Shown here: piece by piece, positions 25,351 through 37,982 of the stretch
How the letters are laid out: every line of letters starts with the position of its first letter
Numbering within the stretch: position 1 is the first letter of the stretch
Notes under the pieces: generated by a model
What the model was told of the DNA's origin: nothing
Databases searched by the model: none
What the model saw: the letters and a program-made list of their open reading frames with translations, nothing else
Position numbers and translations under genes: made by a program
Origin: Phylloscopus collybita
Lineage: Eukaryota > Chordata > Aves > Passeriformes > Phylloscopidae
Direction: 5' to 3'
Assembly (NCBI GenBank): GCA_027886175.1
Contig: JAJNNQ010000024.1
Coordinates: forward strand, 8,974,001 to 9,038,000
Length of the DNA stretch: 64,000 nt

Positions 25351-26860
25351 TCTCTCCATTGACTGCCTTCATAGGGGAAAGTTTTTTCTTGTATCCAATC
25401 CAAACCTCTTTCTTTTCAGTTTTGCATCTGTTATCTTCATTTTTCCCATCACTACAAAGTGCTTCCCTCCTTTTCAGGGGATCCTGACTTTTTTAGTGCA
25501 CCAGCATGATAATGTAGGCTTGCCAGTAATGTCAGAAAAAAATGTTCTGTATTTTTTACAGTAACATGAAGAATTAACTGAACATCTTTACTGATAATTC
25601 TTTATAATATTTTAACAGAAACTTCTAACGTGGCTCATCAACATATATTTAGTGGTCACACAGTCTTTCCAATGTAAGACTGTCATACAGCAGAAAGATA
25701 ATGACATTTTGTTAGCAATTAACCCATATATTTATTGAAAGACATGTACAATATACTTAGATTCTAGTCATATTGAGAAGTACTGAACTGTGTCAATTCT
25801 TGTTATTTTTTCATTAAAATTAAGAGAATGCAGAATTAATACTCAGCTACTATGACCCACTTTCTAATATTCATGCTGTGAAATTAATTGGGTGAAATAC
25901 TACCTCCTTCTGTTTACCTACTGTGGCCTATGTAATGTACAGGGTGGGAAAAGGTTGATGGGATAGACTCTTTCATCTGTTCCTTTTAATTCTAGACTTA
26001 AAAGGAGATTTCGAGTGGAAGATGAATTGTACTCACAGGATTGAGGTTGTGTCTGTGATTAGAAAAGGAAACTTCTGCCATGCCAGGCATATGTATGCCA
26101 TGTTGCAAATTTAATTGTGGTAACTTTTAAAAAAGTTAATCTTTAAATAATTTTTTGATATTCTATGTAGCTGTGTTTAATATGTATTATGTTGCTACTG
26201 GTTCTACCTCCTGTGAGAGTTTATGGGCAGAGAAGAGATTGGAGCTCCATATAAATATCTGTCTTTAATATCTGCATTATCTGTACTCAGTGTATGGAGT
26301 GATTCAGACTCCAGCTTTATGCCTGTATATTTAGGGAGCAATGAGCGAGTGCCAGCAAAATCTATTTAAAAGATTAGCAAGAAAAGATCTGAAAAGCTGA
26401 AATGGTTTTACATACTCTTTTGGGGATGCATTCAGGTGTATCAAATTACTGGTGTGGATAAATCACCTGGGAAAATTCATAAAATTGCTGGGATGCATAA
26501 TTTGTGTTTTTCTCTACAAATGTGATATAAGATGTCATACTAGATTATTTTAAATGAACTGTCAAATGCAAGTTAGTTCAGTGCTTTATGGTTTTAATGA
26601 GTTTTGAATACCAAGCAAAGGAGGCTCTAATAGTGGAATAAGGAAAACATTACAGAAAGTCTTTCACAAATGACATTCAAAGCCTCCTCATACACATACA
26701 AAAATGCCTATGATGAATAAAAACCTCAAGTGCTCAATGCAGAGGAAAAAGAAAAAGCAATGGACTCAATGCATTTTGGAAGTATCTATCACATTTCTTA
26801 AAAATACATGAAAAATAGTATTCTTACTTTCAGATGGAAGTGGGGTCTTCAGGTTGTGTG
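25351..26860. other. Unique non-coding DNA
   Basis: AT-rich with no recognised gene or repeat. Confidence 0.5.
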
Positions 26861-26923
26861 GTGGGTTTTTTGGGGTTGTTTTGTTTTGTTTTGGGGTTTG
26901 TTTTGTTTTGTTTTATTTTTTTG
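26861..26923. repeat. G/T-rich low-complexity tract
   Basis: Interrupted units of TTTTG with several GGG and GGGG runs. It resembles the tracts at 49999-50108, 53069-53173 and 53806-53975. Confidence 0.8.
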
Positions 26924-28179
26924 GATGTGGTGTTGTTTCTTAAGTCATTGAACAGAGAAGGTATGTACTATCCTGGCCATGGCTTATTTATGTCAGTGTA
27001 GAGTATGTCATGTGAGAGTGTGGGAGGTAACATATGTGGACAGTAGGGTAGATTGTACAAGCCTAGACCTTTACTGATCTCAGAGGTAAAAAAGGCAACA
27101 ACACTGCAAATAAATGTACTCTTTCTTCTGATTCTTCTTGCTAGAGAGTTGAGAAGGATGGGGAAGGCAAAACAAGAAAAGCATGAAGATGGGACTAGTA
27201 GTATCGAACTTTACATCTTCACATGAAGAATTTTAATACCTGCACTATATATGACCTAATTAAATGGACCACTTTTCAATGAAGCAAAACTTCCTTACTA
27301 CCCATGCACTTGCTTAAAGGTGGAAATTATTGGCTGTGAAGCTCCATGTACCTTCATTTTGATGTTAAAATCAGCCTCAGCAGGGAAATAGGAAAAAAGA
27401 ATCTCCATTTTTATCCCAGTACTAACTGTAAATAGATATCATTTGAAAGTCTCATGGCTGTCCAAATAAAAGCTAAAGAGAGGGAAATCTATTTTATGGT
27501 AGATTAATATTGTCAATGTACTGTAATGAAAGGGTCATTCATATTATATATAAGTATTTACACACTCTTGAAAACTGCTGCAGAATGACTCAAACTGTTT
27601 TTAATAGTCAGATATTGAAGCTGGAGTTGCTCACATTTGAAAGGGATACAGATGAAATATGATTCACAATGAGTGTAACTCTTCTAAAGAAATTGGCAGG
27701 GCATTAAAAGAGGAAAAATAAGTGGCACAACACATGGCTCTTCACTGAGGAATTACCCCAGTTCTTTAACATGGTGATGTATTGCAGTTTGCAGCAGTCA
27801 TTTAAGGCTCATTACTTCTGACACAGAGATTTCATTTGTATGTAACTAATGGTTCTAAAATATTTTTGGGGATTTATGTGTGGGGTTTTTGTTGCTTACC
27901 CCCATAATAGCTATCAAATAATACACACAATAAGGGTTAGGTTTGATACATATCCCTGTGTATAGGCCTCCCATCCAGAAGTTACGTATTTTAGCTGTTG
28001 TTGGTTTTGTTGCAGATGGCATCTGGACACCAGTGTAGAATATTATAGGATGGTATTGAAGAGATTTTAGCAAATAAAAAAAAAATACAGGTAATTGTAG
28101 TAGAACTGTAGTCTCCAGGCACAGTCAAGTCAGTCAGGAATGAGACGACAAAAATAAAAGGTTTCTCTTGAGAGAGGAG
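26924..28179. other. Unique non-coding DNA
   Basis: No recognised gene or repeat before the old LINE that begins near 28180. Confidence 0.5.
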
Positions 28180-29240
28180 GGAGGTCATCAGCAGAGTCAC
28201 ACCTGTCTGGGTTATTCAGCATTTTCATTAGTATTGAAAAAGTGGGGTAGTGTGAACAGACAGAATTTACTGATGACACTGAGTTTTTCAAGGTAATAGG
28301 AACAAAGGCTGACTGTGATGAAGGGAAGAAAGATACTACCATGCAAAATACCTGCACTAAAACAGCAGACAAAATGCAATCTAGATAAATATGAAGTGAT
28401 GCACGTGGGAAATAAACAATTCCAACTTTACATATGTAATGATGGATTCCTAGCTGACTATTATCACATGGAAATGAGCAAATGAGATTTTGGAGTTATG
28501 ATTGATAGTTCTATGAAAATGTCGATTCTGAGCTCACTAACAGTCAAGAAAAAGGCAAATCAAATGTTAGGTGTTATTAGGAAAGGAATCTAGCATGAGG
28601 CAAATAACATTCATATGCAGATATAGAAATCTCTAGTGTGCTAAAGTTTTGAGTGCTGTCTGAAGTTGGCTCTAGTCCTATCATCTCTGAAGTCTGTAGT
28701 GGAGCTGGAAAATGGAGGAAAACAATGTGACTAAGAGAAAGACAGACTGATTTAGAAGTTTAGGACTAGCCTACCTTTGAGAGAGATAGTTAAAGGTAGA
28801 AAGGATGGAGATTTAGAAAATATGTCTGTAACAAAGAAACTGAGTTTGGAGAGGTTGCCCACTAGGTTTTCTTCAAGAACTGGAAACATTCAATAATATT
28901 TACAGGAGAAAAGTTTGTGGGAAACATAAAACCTTTGTGAACAAGTCACCTTGTTCTTCTTCTATGTAATATTTAGTCAGCTTGGAGGACTCATTACCAC
29001 AAGACATCGTGTCAAAATTTGATGGGAATAATTAAGGGAAGAAAAAGTGCTCTTCCACACCGAACATTACTTTTAGCAATGGAAGTCCATGACCTGGTAA
29101 TTGTTGAACATAGGCAAAGCACATTAAAGAGTGAGCACTATTCCTTTGCCCAGAGATGTGCTTTGATGGGTATTGACCACTGTCTGCTGTTGGAGGCAGG
29201 AACTACTTTGGTGAGCTGTTCTTATGTAAAATGGGATTTT
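28180..29240 (+). mobile_element. Ancient CR1/L3-like LINE, sense, RT C-terminal part to 3' end
   Basis: Translation of the + strand in shifting frames gives a degraded CR1-clade RT. An LFSIFI-like block near 28214 is followed by FTDDTEFF near 28265 (the FADD active-site motif region). Further on come EVMHVGN near 28395 and a block resembling GVMIDSS...KKKANQMLGVIRK at about 28495-28585. The last part (28975-29236) matches the ORF2 end and 3' UTR of old amniote CR1/L3 elements, with a 'tgaccactgtctgctgttgg' region and 'gagctgttcttatgtaa'. Many stops and frameshifts show long decay. The open frame at 29019-29333 is a by-product of this element. Confidence 0.7.
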
Positions 29241-30149
29241 AGGCAAGACCTCCATAAAATCACTGTCTATTTATTTATGTTACAGCTATTTCATCCACTG
29301 GCTGCACAACTAAATGTAAAGTTCTGGGCTTAGACTTTAAAAAGCATCAGTTTTATGATAACAATTATTTTTTACTTTTCTGATGCCAGGAACTAATATG
29401 TATAAAAATTGTCAGAGACTCTTGTATTAAAGTGATGTCTAAACCAGCAGTTATGAAGATTGCTGAACTGGTTACCTGCCTTTGCTGGTTACCTGAAGTT
29501 TTCCCCTTTTTCTCTGAAAAAAAATTATGTTAAGAGAGAGAGAGAATATATCATAACCAAGGTACCAAAATAATGTTGTTTCTCTTTTGAAGCAAAGCAT
29601 TCTTGACTATGTCAGATTCTTCAGACTTGCTTGTGAAGTTACCAAAGTTTTACCTTTTCAGGGCTCATTCAACAGCTTTCTTTGAGTTTTCTCTTCCTTG
29701 TGTTCATGCAGCCTCTTTCTGTGCTAGCCCTATTTTGCATTTATATTAACACACGCACTTCCATTTGATCCAGTTCAGCTGAAGTCAGTGGATATTTCAG
29801 TTTTGATTTCAGTGGAAGCAGAAACGAGCCACAAGCAACAAACACAACAATATCTGCTTTTCAGCTTGGGAATCAACTATTTCACTCACCTGCTACATGG
29901 ACTGTGATTGCTAATGTGGGACCTGCAGCTCTGCAGTTTGCAACTTAATAGTTGTCATAAGACAGACTGCTAAGAGCAGAATTATAAAGCCAGTACATTT
30001 TTTTTCTACATGTATTTCTCCCCAGCCAAAATTTTAAAACAAAAAAAGGAGGAAAATTTGTTAGTTAACTAAATGCATTCTCTTCTGTTTTTAATTGTAC
30101 TTAATATGTTTTAAGCAAGGCTTATTGGTCAAAAAAAACCCCCATAACG
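29241..30149. other. Unique non-coding DNA between the two old LINE tails
   Basis: AT-rich with no gene recognised. A GA run lies at about 29535-29545 and a poly-A patch just downstream at 30131-30138. Confidence 0.45.
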
Positions 30150-30430
30150 AAAATGAACAAGCAAATCACTTTGTTTTTCTTTCATGTAAACTTCAGTCAG
30201 CTTGAGAGACTTCTTTTCACAAGATATGTAAGAAATTAACAGGAAAAATTAATGGATTAAAAAAAAAAACAACAAACAAAAAAACCACACAAACCTTTCA
30301 TGCTAAATGCTACTTTTGGCACTGAAAATCCATGACCTAGTAATTGCTGAATATAGGGGGAACATGTTATGGAAGGAGCACTACATCTTTTATCAGTAAT
30401 TCACTCTGTAACTTGGAAGCAACATGTTTT
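30150..30430 (+). mobile_element. Second copy of the ancient CR1/L3-like LINE 3' end
   Basis: This stretch aligns with about 28935-29165 in the same orientation. Shared blocks are 'gtcagcttg.gagact', 'cacaagat', 'gctacttttggca.tg' with 'atccatgacct.gtaattg', and 'tgaatatagg..gaaca'. An A-rich insert lies at about 30257-30293. It is either an independent insertion of the same family or a local duplication. It is non-coding. Confidence 0.6.
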
Positions 30431-30727
30431 TAGTGTGTCTGTGGTTTTACAGTCTATGTAAGCACTTGGCAACTAAATGTATGTGTTAGAGCGTAGTGTT
30501 GTCTTTATGGGAAAACAATAGTAAGGCTGGAAGCAGATTAACCAAAAAAATGTCCAGGAGATCACAGGGTGACAGAAATATATTTTGTTTTCTTCATACT
30601 GTGCATGCTAAGACAAGCAGCAAAATGTGAGCAATAACAGGAACTGGTATTGATGCCTTAAGTTTGAGCTTTCACGTTTTTCAGATTCTGTGCTGCCTAG
30701 GGGTGCAGTTCTGAGCCTCATATTAAG
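30431..30727. other. Unique non-coding spacer
   Basis: About 300 bases between the LINE tail and the LTR at 30728, with nothing recognised. Confidence 0.4.
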
Positions 30728-31132
30728 TGTCAGTCAGCTCCCTTCACAGAGTAGGTAGGCAAAACAAATCCTTTTCCTGCTGGAGACCAAGGACAACTTT
30801 CAGTCCAACAACACAAACAACAATGGACTGAAGGGAGGAACAAGAAGGATGGGACCTCACAACCTGAAGCTGTAATTGGACAATTAAACCCCAATACACA
30901 AATGGACCAAAACTTATAGAAGTGTAAGACCTCGTGACCAGTTGTCCATTTTGTGATCATTCTAAGTCCACCTTGGGTGTAGCCCTGGCCAGGCTCTTGT
31001 GCTGCCCAAGGTGTACCCTTAAGGCCTGTCAATAAATATCTACTTTATTCTCTAGCTCTGTCCAATCTCTGTTGCAGGTCAGCCTTCCCAAGGTATCAGA
31101 ATCTTTGTAACTCCTGTTTAGGGTTCCTGACA
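30728..31132 (+). mobile_element. Probable solo LTR (LTR C), + orientation
   Basis: The 405-base candidate starts TGTCAG and ends CTGACA. It contains a TATA-like ACTTATAGAAG at 30911-30921 and an AATAAA signal at 31031-31036 about 110 bases later, followed by a T-rich R/U5 segment. This is the order of a retroviral LTR. It looks like a short avian LTR, with blocks such as 'tgggtgtagccctggcc' and 'aaggcctgtcaataaa'. No clean target-site duplication was found at these edges, so the exact ends may be off by some bases. No internal proviral sequence follows. Confidence 0.6.
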
Positions 31133-34100
31133 CTTGAAAGACACATAGTAAAGGCCCTTTTCCCTATCCAAGGTCGTCATTCTGGTCATACAGGACCAAA
31201 CCATTTCTACTGAGGGCCATAGCATGGCCCAGAAGCAGCATGAGCCCACTCATCCAGCTGGTCAGGATGTACCTGAAGAGCCCTTTACACAATGCTATGC
31301 AGCATATGGTCTCTTGCAGCTATTTCATTTCTACAACAAAGATAATAATGTACCTCTTTTAATAGTACTCTTTTCTTGAAAGACATTTGTGTATTAAATC
31401 CTCTCTGTGTGGGCTAAAATCACAGTCAGTGGTGGTTCTTCAGGCAACTCCTGTCCTGGTGAGACCCTTAAGCCAGGCTTAAGGGCTTGCAGGAAAGTTT
31501 CTCTTACAGGTTGGAGGAATACTGGTCTCTGAATAGGAAATACTCTGTCATGAAACAAATCCATGTTGACTTGATCCTGGCTGAGTAGTCTTGGTGTGTT
31601 GAACTGATCTTCATGGGCTTCCTGATTAGAGGTTGCTCCAGGCATTTTTAGAAGTGTGGTTCCAGACTTCAGAGGAACTTCAAAATTGATTACATGAACA
31701 GCTTCATTTCTTCCCATTTCTTCTTCTTCAGTGACTCAGATATACTTAGTATATGTCCCAAAGTTTTTTTGTTTTTTTTTATTGGAGCTTTGACTGACTT
31801 TTGTATGAGAAAGATAGAACTGTACAGTGCTTCCTGATAGATGTGTTGTGAAGATAAATACATAAAGCAGGAGGAAGGCACTTTAGGCACAGTGCTTATC
31901 CTGGGCTATGGCTGCTCTACATTACCCTGAAGTGGGTTCTTGGGGAAAGCTTTGGTAGCATCTTCTCCAAGGAAAAAGAGAAAAGATAAACAGGTTGACG
32001 TTGGCTTTATATGTCAAAATGAGAAAAATGAGTCTATAAACAAGGCAGATTTCTGTAAATCCAGTTGTAAAGGTATAATTTGCTCTCTAGCTTGCTGAGA
32101 CAGCTTGAATTTATTGAGAAGTGTTTCCCTGATAGATTTCTGTATGTTGCATTTCTACTTTTCAAAAATGCAACCTAGAACTCAGGTTAAAAATGTTCCT
32201 TTTTCTGAAGCAAAGTAGCAAAACCCCTTGGAGCAACAAGGCAGACAAGATAAAACTTGAGGTTTGTATTCAAAAGATATATTTTCCTTCAAATCATTAA
32301 ATATCAATGCATTCCAGATACATTTCTCACCTCTGTCATAAAATCAATGAACAAGGAACACAAATCCATTTTAGACTCAGAAAATAAGTTGTCAGGACTT
32401 CAAGAATTAGTTTATCATTATCTGCAATGTATTTTAGAAAGAGGAGTAGTGTTTGTGACCCACAATTTTATGTCTTTTTAAAAAGGGATCTGTCATTCAG
32501 AATGACAAATATCATTCAGGTTCTCCACTGTTTTTTCATGAAAGGCAATTTTAAAACATGAGCACATTATAGTACTTTGTTTGCCTTGTACCTTAATTCC
32601 TTTGACTTTTTCTTTCCCCTTGGGTTTTGCATTCTAGAAAAAGACAAAATATCATATTACTTAGTTGCACTTCTATCTGATATTAATATAATTTAATAAT
32701 CACCTGGCAATTGTCATTCAAGGTCTTCTTAAGTTACTGCAACCTGTTGAGTATTTAGACTTTTCATAATATTAAGCATCTTTTTAAATAGAAGTTTAAG
32801 GGCCTTCTTTACTTAAGGTAAAAGGACAGACATTCCCTGCAAATCTTATTATTAGCACATACTACTATCTTCATAATAGTTTCAAGAATAATAACCAGGG
32901 CTGATAAGAGAATTCTAGCTTGAGAAATCATTTGATACATTAATATATCAATGGGAGAATGTGCTGAGTTTCTGAAAGTCAAAGCTCAGTTTAGGGTTTT
33001 ACAAACTAGATATCCTGGAAAAGAGTCATGACTGGACATTAACACTGTCCAGAGAACAGTCCCTGGAGTCCTCCATCCCTTGGAGACTGAAACAGTTTGG
33101 TTGCACATTCAGGGCTTGCACCATGTGGAAGGACCTCAGTGGAGTGTTTAATTCACTCTCAGAGGCACACAAGATTCATAGGTCCTTGAAAGACTTTATA
33201 AACACTTTCATAGTTATCTATCTCTTAAAACAAGAAATCTGAATCTCATAAATACTTAAAATTCGTCAAGAAGTCAGATAGCAACTTTTAGAGCTCAGTG
33301 TTGATTTCAGCTATGGAATCTCTTCAAGTGTTGAAGTGATATTATTAAAGGGAAGCTGGAAAGGGACCAGAGGGTAGTTGGGGTGTTTCTCTGCCCTTTT
33401 GTAGCCGAAATTCCCTTTCTGCATAAGATTTTTTTTCTGCAGCTCTACACTCGGGAGAAATAAGTCTTCTTAGAATAGTTGAAACAAGACTAAGAAATTT
33501 GATCTTTCCTTTTGAATGGACTGAAATCAGAAACGATCTATATCTAAATTTATTTTATTAAGTCATTATTTTAAATTTTTCAGGAGTGGAACTATTAAAC
33601 GGCTATAAAAATATTTCTTTAGAGACAAGTTTTAAACTGTGTTGAGTAGAAGGAATGTTTTCCCTATTACTGGGAACTAGTACTGAACGCTCCCTTGATG
33701 GACAGATAATGTCTCCCAGAGGAAGTGTCAGTAAATATTCATGGGCAAAGCCCTCAGTGTTGAGTATTCTTTCCTTGGCCTTTGTGTAGACTGCTTGTGC
33801 AGCTAAATTAAGTTCTTTTAATGCTCCTATGTTATTTTCTGTTATTCTGTGAAGTTTGATAGTAATACTCCTGAATGTTAGGTATATGTGAGAATAAACA
33901 TAGAACTAACTGAAAAAGTCTGATACGAAAGTCATCTATTTAACAATTTCTGCATACCTAGAAAAGATCTTAAATATGTAACATGAAGAATACTCTGTAT
34001 TAAGCTCAGTAAAATTCCCAGTGGAAGATCAGTTTATATGAATGTAGTGACCAAATTAACTATTTATTGATATTCTTCCTTGTGGTTCCTTATTGTGACA

Positions 34101-36755
34101 TTTTAACTTAATTTTGTTAGGGAAGAGAAATGGGTTTGTGAATCAGACAAACTCTGATTGATAACTCTGACACATAGTGCAGTGCAGGGAGTACAAGGAT
34201 CAAAAGTTAGGCATATGCTGTAACTTACAAGTCTATTTATCTTTAGCCTGCAAAGAGTAAAAAAGAATTGATTTCGCACTTATCAATTCACTGCTTATTT
34301 TTCAGCTCAAAAGAAAGCTTTTTAACGAGTGAAAGGAAATCAATTGATAGCAGCAGCCTCTCCAGTCTGTTTAGAGATTATCTAGCCATGGAAGTTAATC
34401 CAAGAAAATATAACTGGACCTTTCAGATTAGGGTGGTTTGACTTCAGGAATTAGTCTGACATAATAAATTTATTTCATAATAACTACATATGGTCAGTCG
34501 TAGACTAAATTAAGCATGTTCCAAGTTGGAGCTCAAAGCCTGAAAGATATGCTATTAAAGCAAACCAACAAACCTGTAGACTTCAGAAGCTGCATCAGGG
34601 TGCTAGAGAGGAAAAGAAATGAATGATTCCTGGGACTTGACCCAGCTCTGAAAGGAATAGTACATGTAAGGAATTGTACAGTCTGTGGTGGCTTCTCAAC
34701 ACTTCTGGCTTAATGTGTCATTTTGTACAAGTATTGTAATTCTTCTGTGCATAATTTTTTTCCATCTATGTAATAGAGGTAAAACAGTCCCACTCATATG
34801 AGCTGCTCATAGACCTTTGAAATTTTCTTATTTTAGGACTAATCAAACTGAGACTAAATATGCTGGCTTTTTTTCAACAACATATTTTTCAGATGTTCAG
34901 GACTTCACTTTCAGAAACAGTTATTGGGCACGATTATTTTTTGTTTTAAATAATTAGTGAGATTTTCACTACTCTTCAATATTTGGATGATTTTCCTTCT
35001 CATTATGCTTTCTACTATAACCATGATTCAAATTACTGTAACTCATCACACATTGTTTCTTTTCTATCTGGGTGTAAAGTCCAAATTCTCTTGTTGTATG
35101 AAGCCTCTCTAGACGCACATTTACATTTTTATGAATATATATTAGAAGTACACCATATGTGGGTAAATATATTTATGCAAATGGTTGTGTCTGGTTAAAC
35201 ACAGTCACAAAAATACACTTATTTTAAACTTTATTCTGTGCTATTTAAGATGCTGAGGTGCATCATTGAATGAAATGTTAAGGAATATAGTAAAGGATAG
35301 AAAAAGATGCTGGTTTAATCCAATGAGAGGTAATATTATGAATGGATGAAGCAATGCACAAGCAGATTGTGCAGTACCTGTCTCTAAATTATTGAGCTTG
35401 AAATCTGATCAAAGATGGGACTTACTGAAAACTAGTGTTTTAGAAGTGGAAATTCTTCTTTGACAAGGCAAGATGAGACTGCAATAACCTTGACTTAGAC
35501 GTGGAATCAGAATGATTAGAGCCAGTGCAAATTTCAGGCCCATTCTCTGACAATAAATAAATGGAGATGTCGAGTCTCATTTCAATCACCTTCAGTAATG
35601 ACCTTGAATGCATGCAAATATGGAATTTGCTCAATGGGGACTCTGTGACAACTCTGTGATTCAAGTGTGAAATTAGAGTAGCTTGTACTTAAACTGGAAT
35701 TTCACACCTGCTGAACTAGCAGTCTCTGACTTGCAACAGGAAGGAATGAAGCCCTTAAAAAGCCATGTTTTGACATCATATTTTTTTCTCAATTATGACT
35801 AAATAGAATAGGCTAAAAAAATTTAAAATCCTGCTGGGGAAACTTGGGATAAAGTGACTGTGGATTATGCTTGCTCTATTAAAAAAAAAAAAAAAAAGTT
35901 ATTGTTGAAAAAGATATTGCAGTCTTTGTAAGTGCTCTATGAGCAAGAACTTGTTCGAACACCAAAAATGTTCTGGTTCTTGAAAAGGAAAATACTTCAA
36001 CATAACATATCTGATGCATTACATTACAGAATTATTAGAATACCTAAAGACTAATAGATATATACTTGATTTCATGGCGAGTTCACCTATTTGTTTCTTG
36101 GAATTTCTTTAGAGAGAGTATTCTTTTAGAGTTGAAAGAAACATGCATGAGTCGAAGAGTGACACCCTAACCCAGATGCTTTCTAAAGTAATCAATTTAA
36201 CATTGTCAGTATAGACAAACTGTTTTCACAGCCAAGGATCTCAAATAGAATTGCATATTATGGAGTGGGTTTTTGTGGGGCAGGATTGGCAGTTCCAGTT
36301 TATATATATCCTCTGGAATTGTATCATGACAATTTTGTTTTCTCTCAGTTCAAAGAGAACTGTTACATCCAATTTCTACTGAATACATTGCCTGGGTCCT
36401 ACCCATGCAAGAAATTAATATGCACATAAATTGTGAATTATCAAAAATTTAGCTGAAAAGTGGAATAATTTTTAATGGGATGAATGTTCTTTTTAAAAAA
36501 AGATTTAATAGTTGACTACTTCAGCTATGTCCAATGAATTAACCTAAGTAATGTGCACAGTTCTCTTTCATATGGATGGTAACATTTTATGCATTTTCTT
36601 TGCACACATTTTATTGTCCCAAAACTTTTAATGAACTGAAATGCTTCCGTGTATTTTCAATACACGGCTATGTAAAACCTATACATGATACTATGTGAAG
36701 CAAAAGAATCTCCACTGCATCCTGAAATGAATCCCTGTGTGCAACTGACTGAAAA
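31133..36755. other. Unique AT-rich non-coding DNA
   Basis: About 5.6 kb with no recognised gene or transposon. A minus-strand open frame of 107 codons at 31394-31717 is unusually long for this composition but lacks a convincing splice acceptor and was not recognised. A short perfect hairpin lies at 36647-36667 (CCGTGTATT, loop TTC, AATACACGG). A poly-A run lies at 35880-35897. Confidence 0.5.
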
Positions 36756-37766
36756 TGTTGTGCTGAGTTTGCGTGGTGAGGTTTTGGTGATGGGTGGGTT
36801 CCAGGGGTGGCTTCTGTAAGAAACTGCTAGAAACTTCTCTTGTGTCTGATGGAGCCAATGACAGGAGACTCCAAGATGGACCTGCCAGTGGCCTGGGCCT
36901 AACCCATCAGTGACAGTCTATTTCCTCTGGCATAATATATTTAAGAAGGGGAGCAATATAAATATTGCTCTGCTATAAACTGTAGCAGGAGAGGGGGCTG
37001 AGGATATGAGAGAGGAACAGCATCAAGGTCAGTGAAGAAGGAGAGGGAGAAAGTGGTCCAGGAGCTGAGATTCCCCTGCAGACCATGAAGACCATTGTGA
37101 GGCAACTGTGCTCTTGAAACCCATGGAGGTCCACAGAGGAGCAGGAGGATGGCCAAAAGAGGCTCTGACCCCAAGGGAGACCTGCACTGGAGCTGGCTCC
37201 TGGGTAGGTCCTATGGACCCATAGAGAGGATTCCAGGCTGGAGCAAATATGCTGGCAGCACTTGTGACCTCATAGGGAACCTGAGCTGGAGTGGTCTGTT
37301 CCTGAAGGACTGCACCCTGTGGAGAAACCTATACTGGATCAGGACTGTCTCCTATTGGGAGGACCCCACCCTGTCCATGGAAAAACTGTGAGGTGTCCTA
37401 CCCTGCAGAGGAAACAGTGGCAGAGGTAATGTGTGATAAACCCCATTCCCCTGCAACACTGGGGAGGAAGAGGTAGAGATCAGGAATAAATAAAGTTGAG
37501 ACCAGGAAGAAGAGAGGAATAGAAGGAAGGTGTTTTAAGAATTGTTTTCTTATTATCATAGTCTAAGTTGATTTGGAATCAATTCAGTTAAGTTCCTCAA
37601 GTTATGTCTGTTTTGTCCATGATGGGAACTGGTGAGTAATCTCTCCTTGTCCTTACCTTGACCCACAAACCTTTGGTATTATTTTCTCTCCCCTATCCAG
37701 TGGGGAGGGGTGTGATAGAGCCACTTTGGTGGGCTCCCAGTGTCCAGCCATGGTCAACCCATCTCA
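36756..37766 (+). mobile_element. ERVL-like solo LTR of a bird-wide family (LTR D)
   Basis: About 1.01 kb starting TGTTGTGCTGAG and ending near 'caacccatctca'. Its blocks match, from memory, an LTR seen in many birds: 'gtggcttctgt.agaa.ctgctagaa', 'gactccaagatgga', 'cataatatatttaagaagg' (TATA-type box, 36931-36950), 'tcccctgcag' and 'ggtgttttaaga'. The end has the 'cccctatccagt..ggaggggtgtgatagag' and 'ggtgggct' blocks. The centre (about 37100-37370) is an imperfect tandem array of roughly 45-50-base units with 'cactggagc', 'gaggaccccacc' and 'gtggag' themes. The small ORFs at 36941-37391 belong to it. An exact target-site duplication is not evident (GAAAA before it; CAAAA overlaps the end). 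Confidence 0.8.
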
Positions 37767-37911
37767 AAAGTCTGTGCTCTGGTTATCTTGTGACAATGTT
37801 TGCGTTTTAGAAGACACTATTTGTCTAATCTTCTGGTTAGGACATCTTAGCAAATTTTAGGCTTTAGCTCTGCTACTTTTTAAAAGGATTGAATTGAGAA
37901 CATGTCCAGTC
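37767..37911. other. Short unique spacer
   Basis: About 145 bases between the LTR end and the minisatellite, with nothing recognised. Confidence 0.4.
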
Positions 37912-37982
37912 CATCATTAGTTCTTCATCATTAGTGTTTCATCATTAGTACTTCATCATTAGTCCTACCAGTATTAGTACTT
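37912..37982. repeat. 14-bp minisatellite, about five units
   Basis: Four consecutive 14-base units begin with CATCATTAG (37912, 37926, 37940, 37954). A decayed fifth unit with 'tattagtactt' ends at 37982. Units differ mainly in the last five bases. Confidence 0.9.

Noticed and set aside
24967..25362. 131-codon + strand frame
   Set aside because: It runs through a GT/AC microsatellite and an antisense CR1 fragment, and no domain is recognisable.
33040..33150. Possible sense CR1 3' fragment ('cctccatcccttggagactg')
   Set aside because: Only one short block resembles CR1 and the expected downstream blocks are missing.
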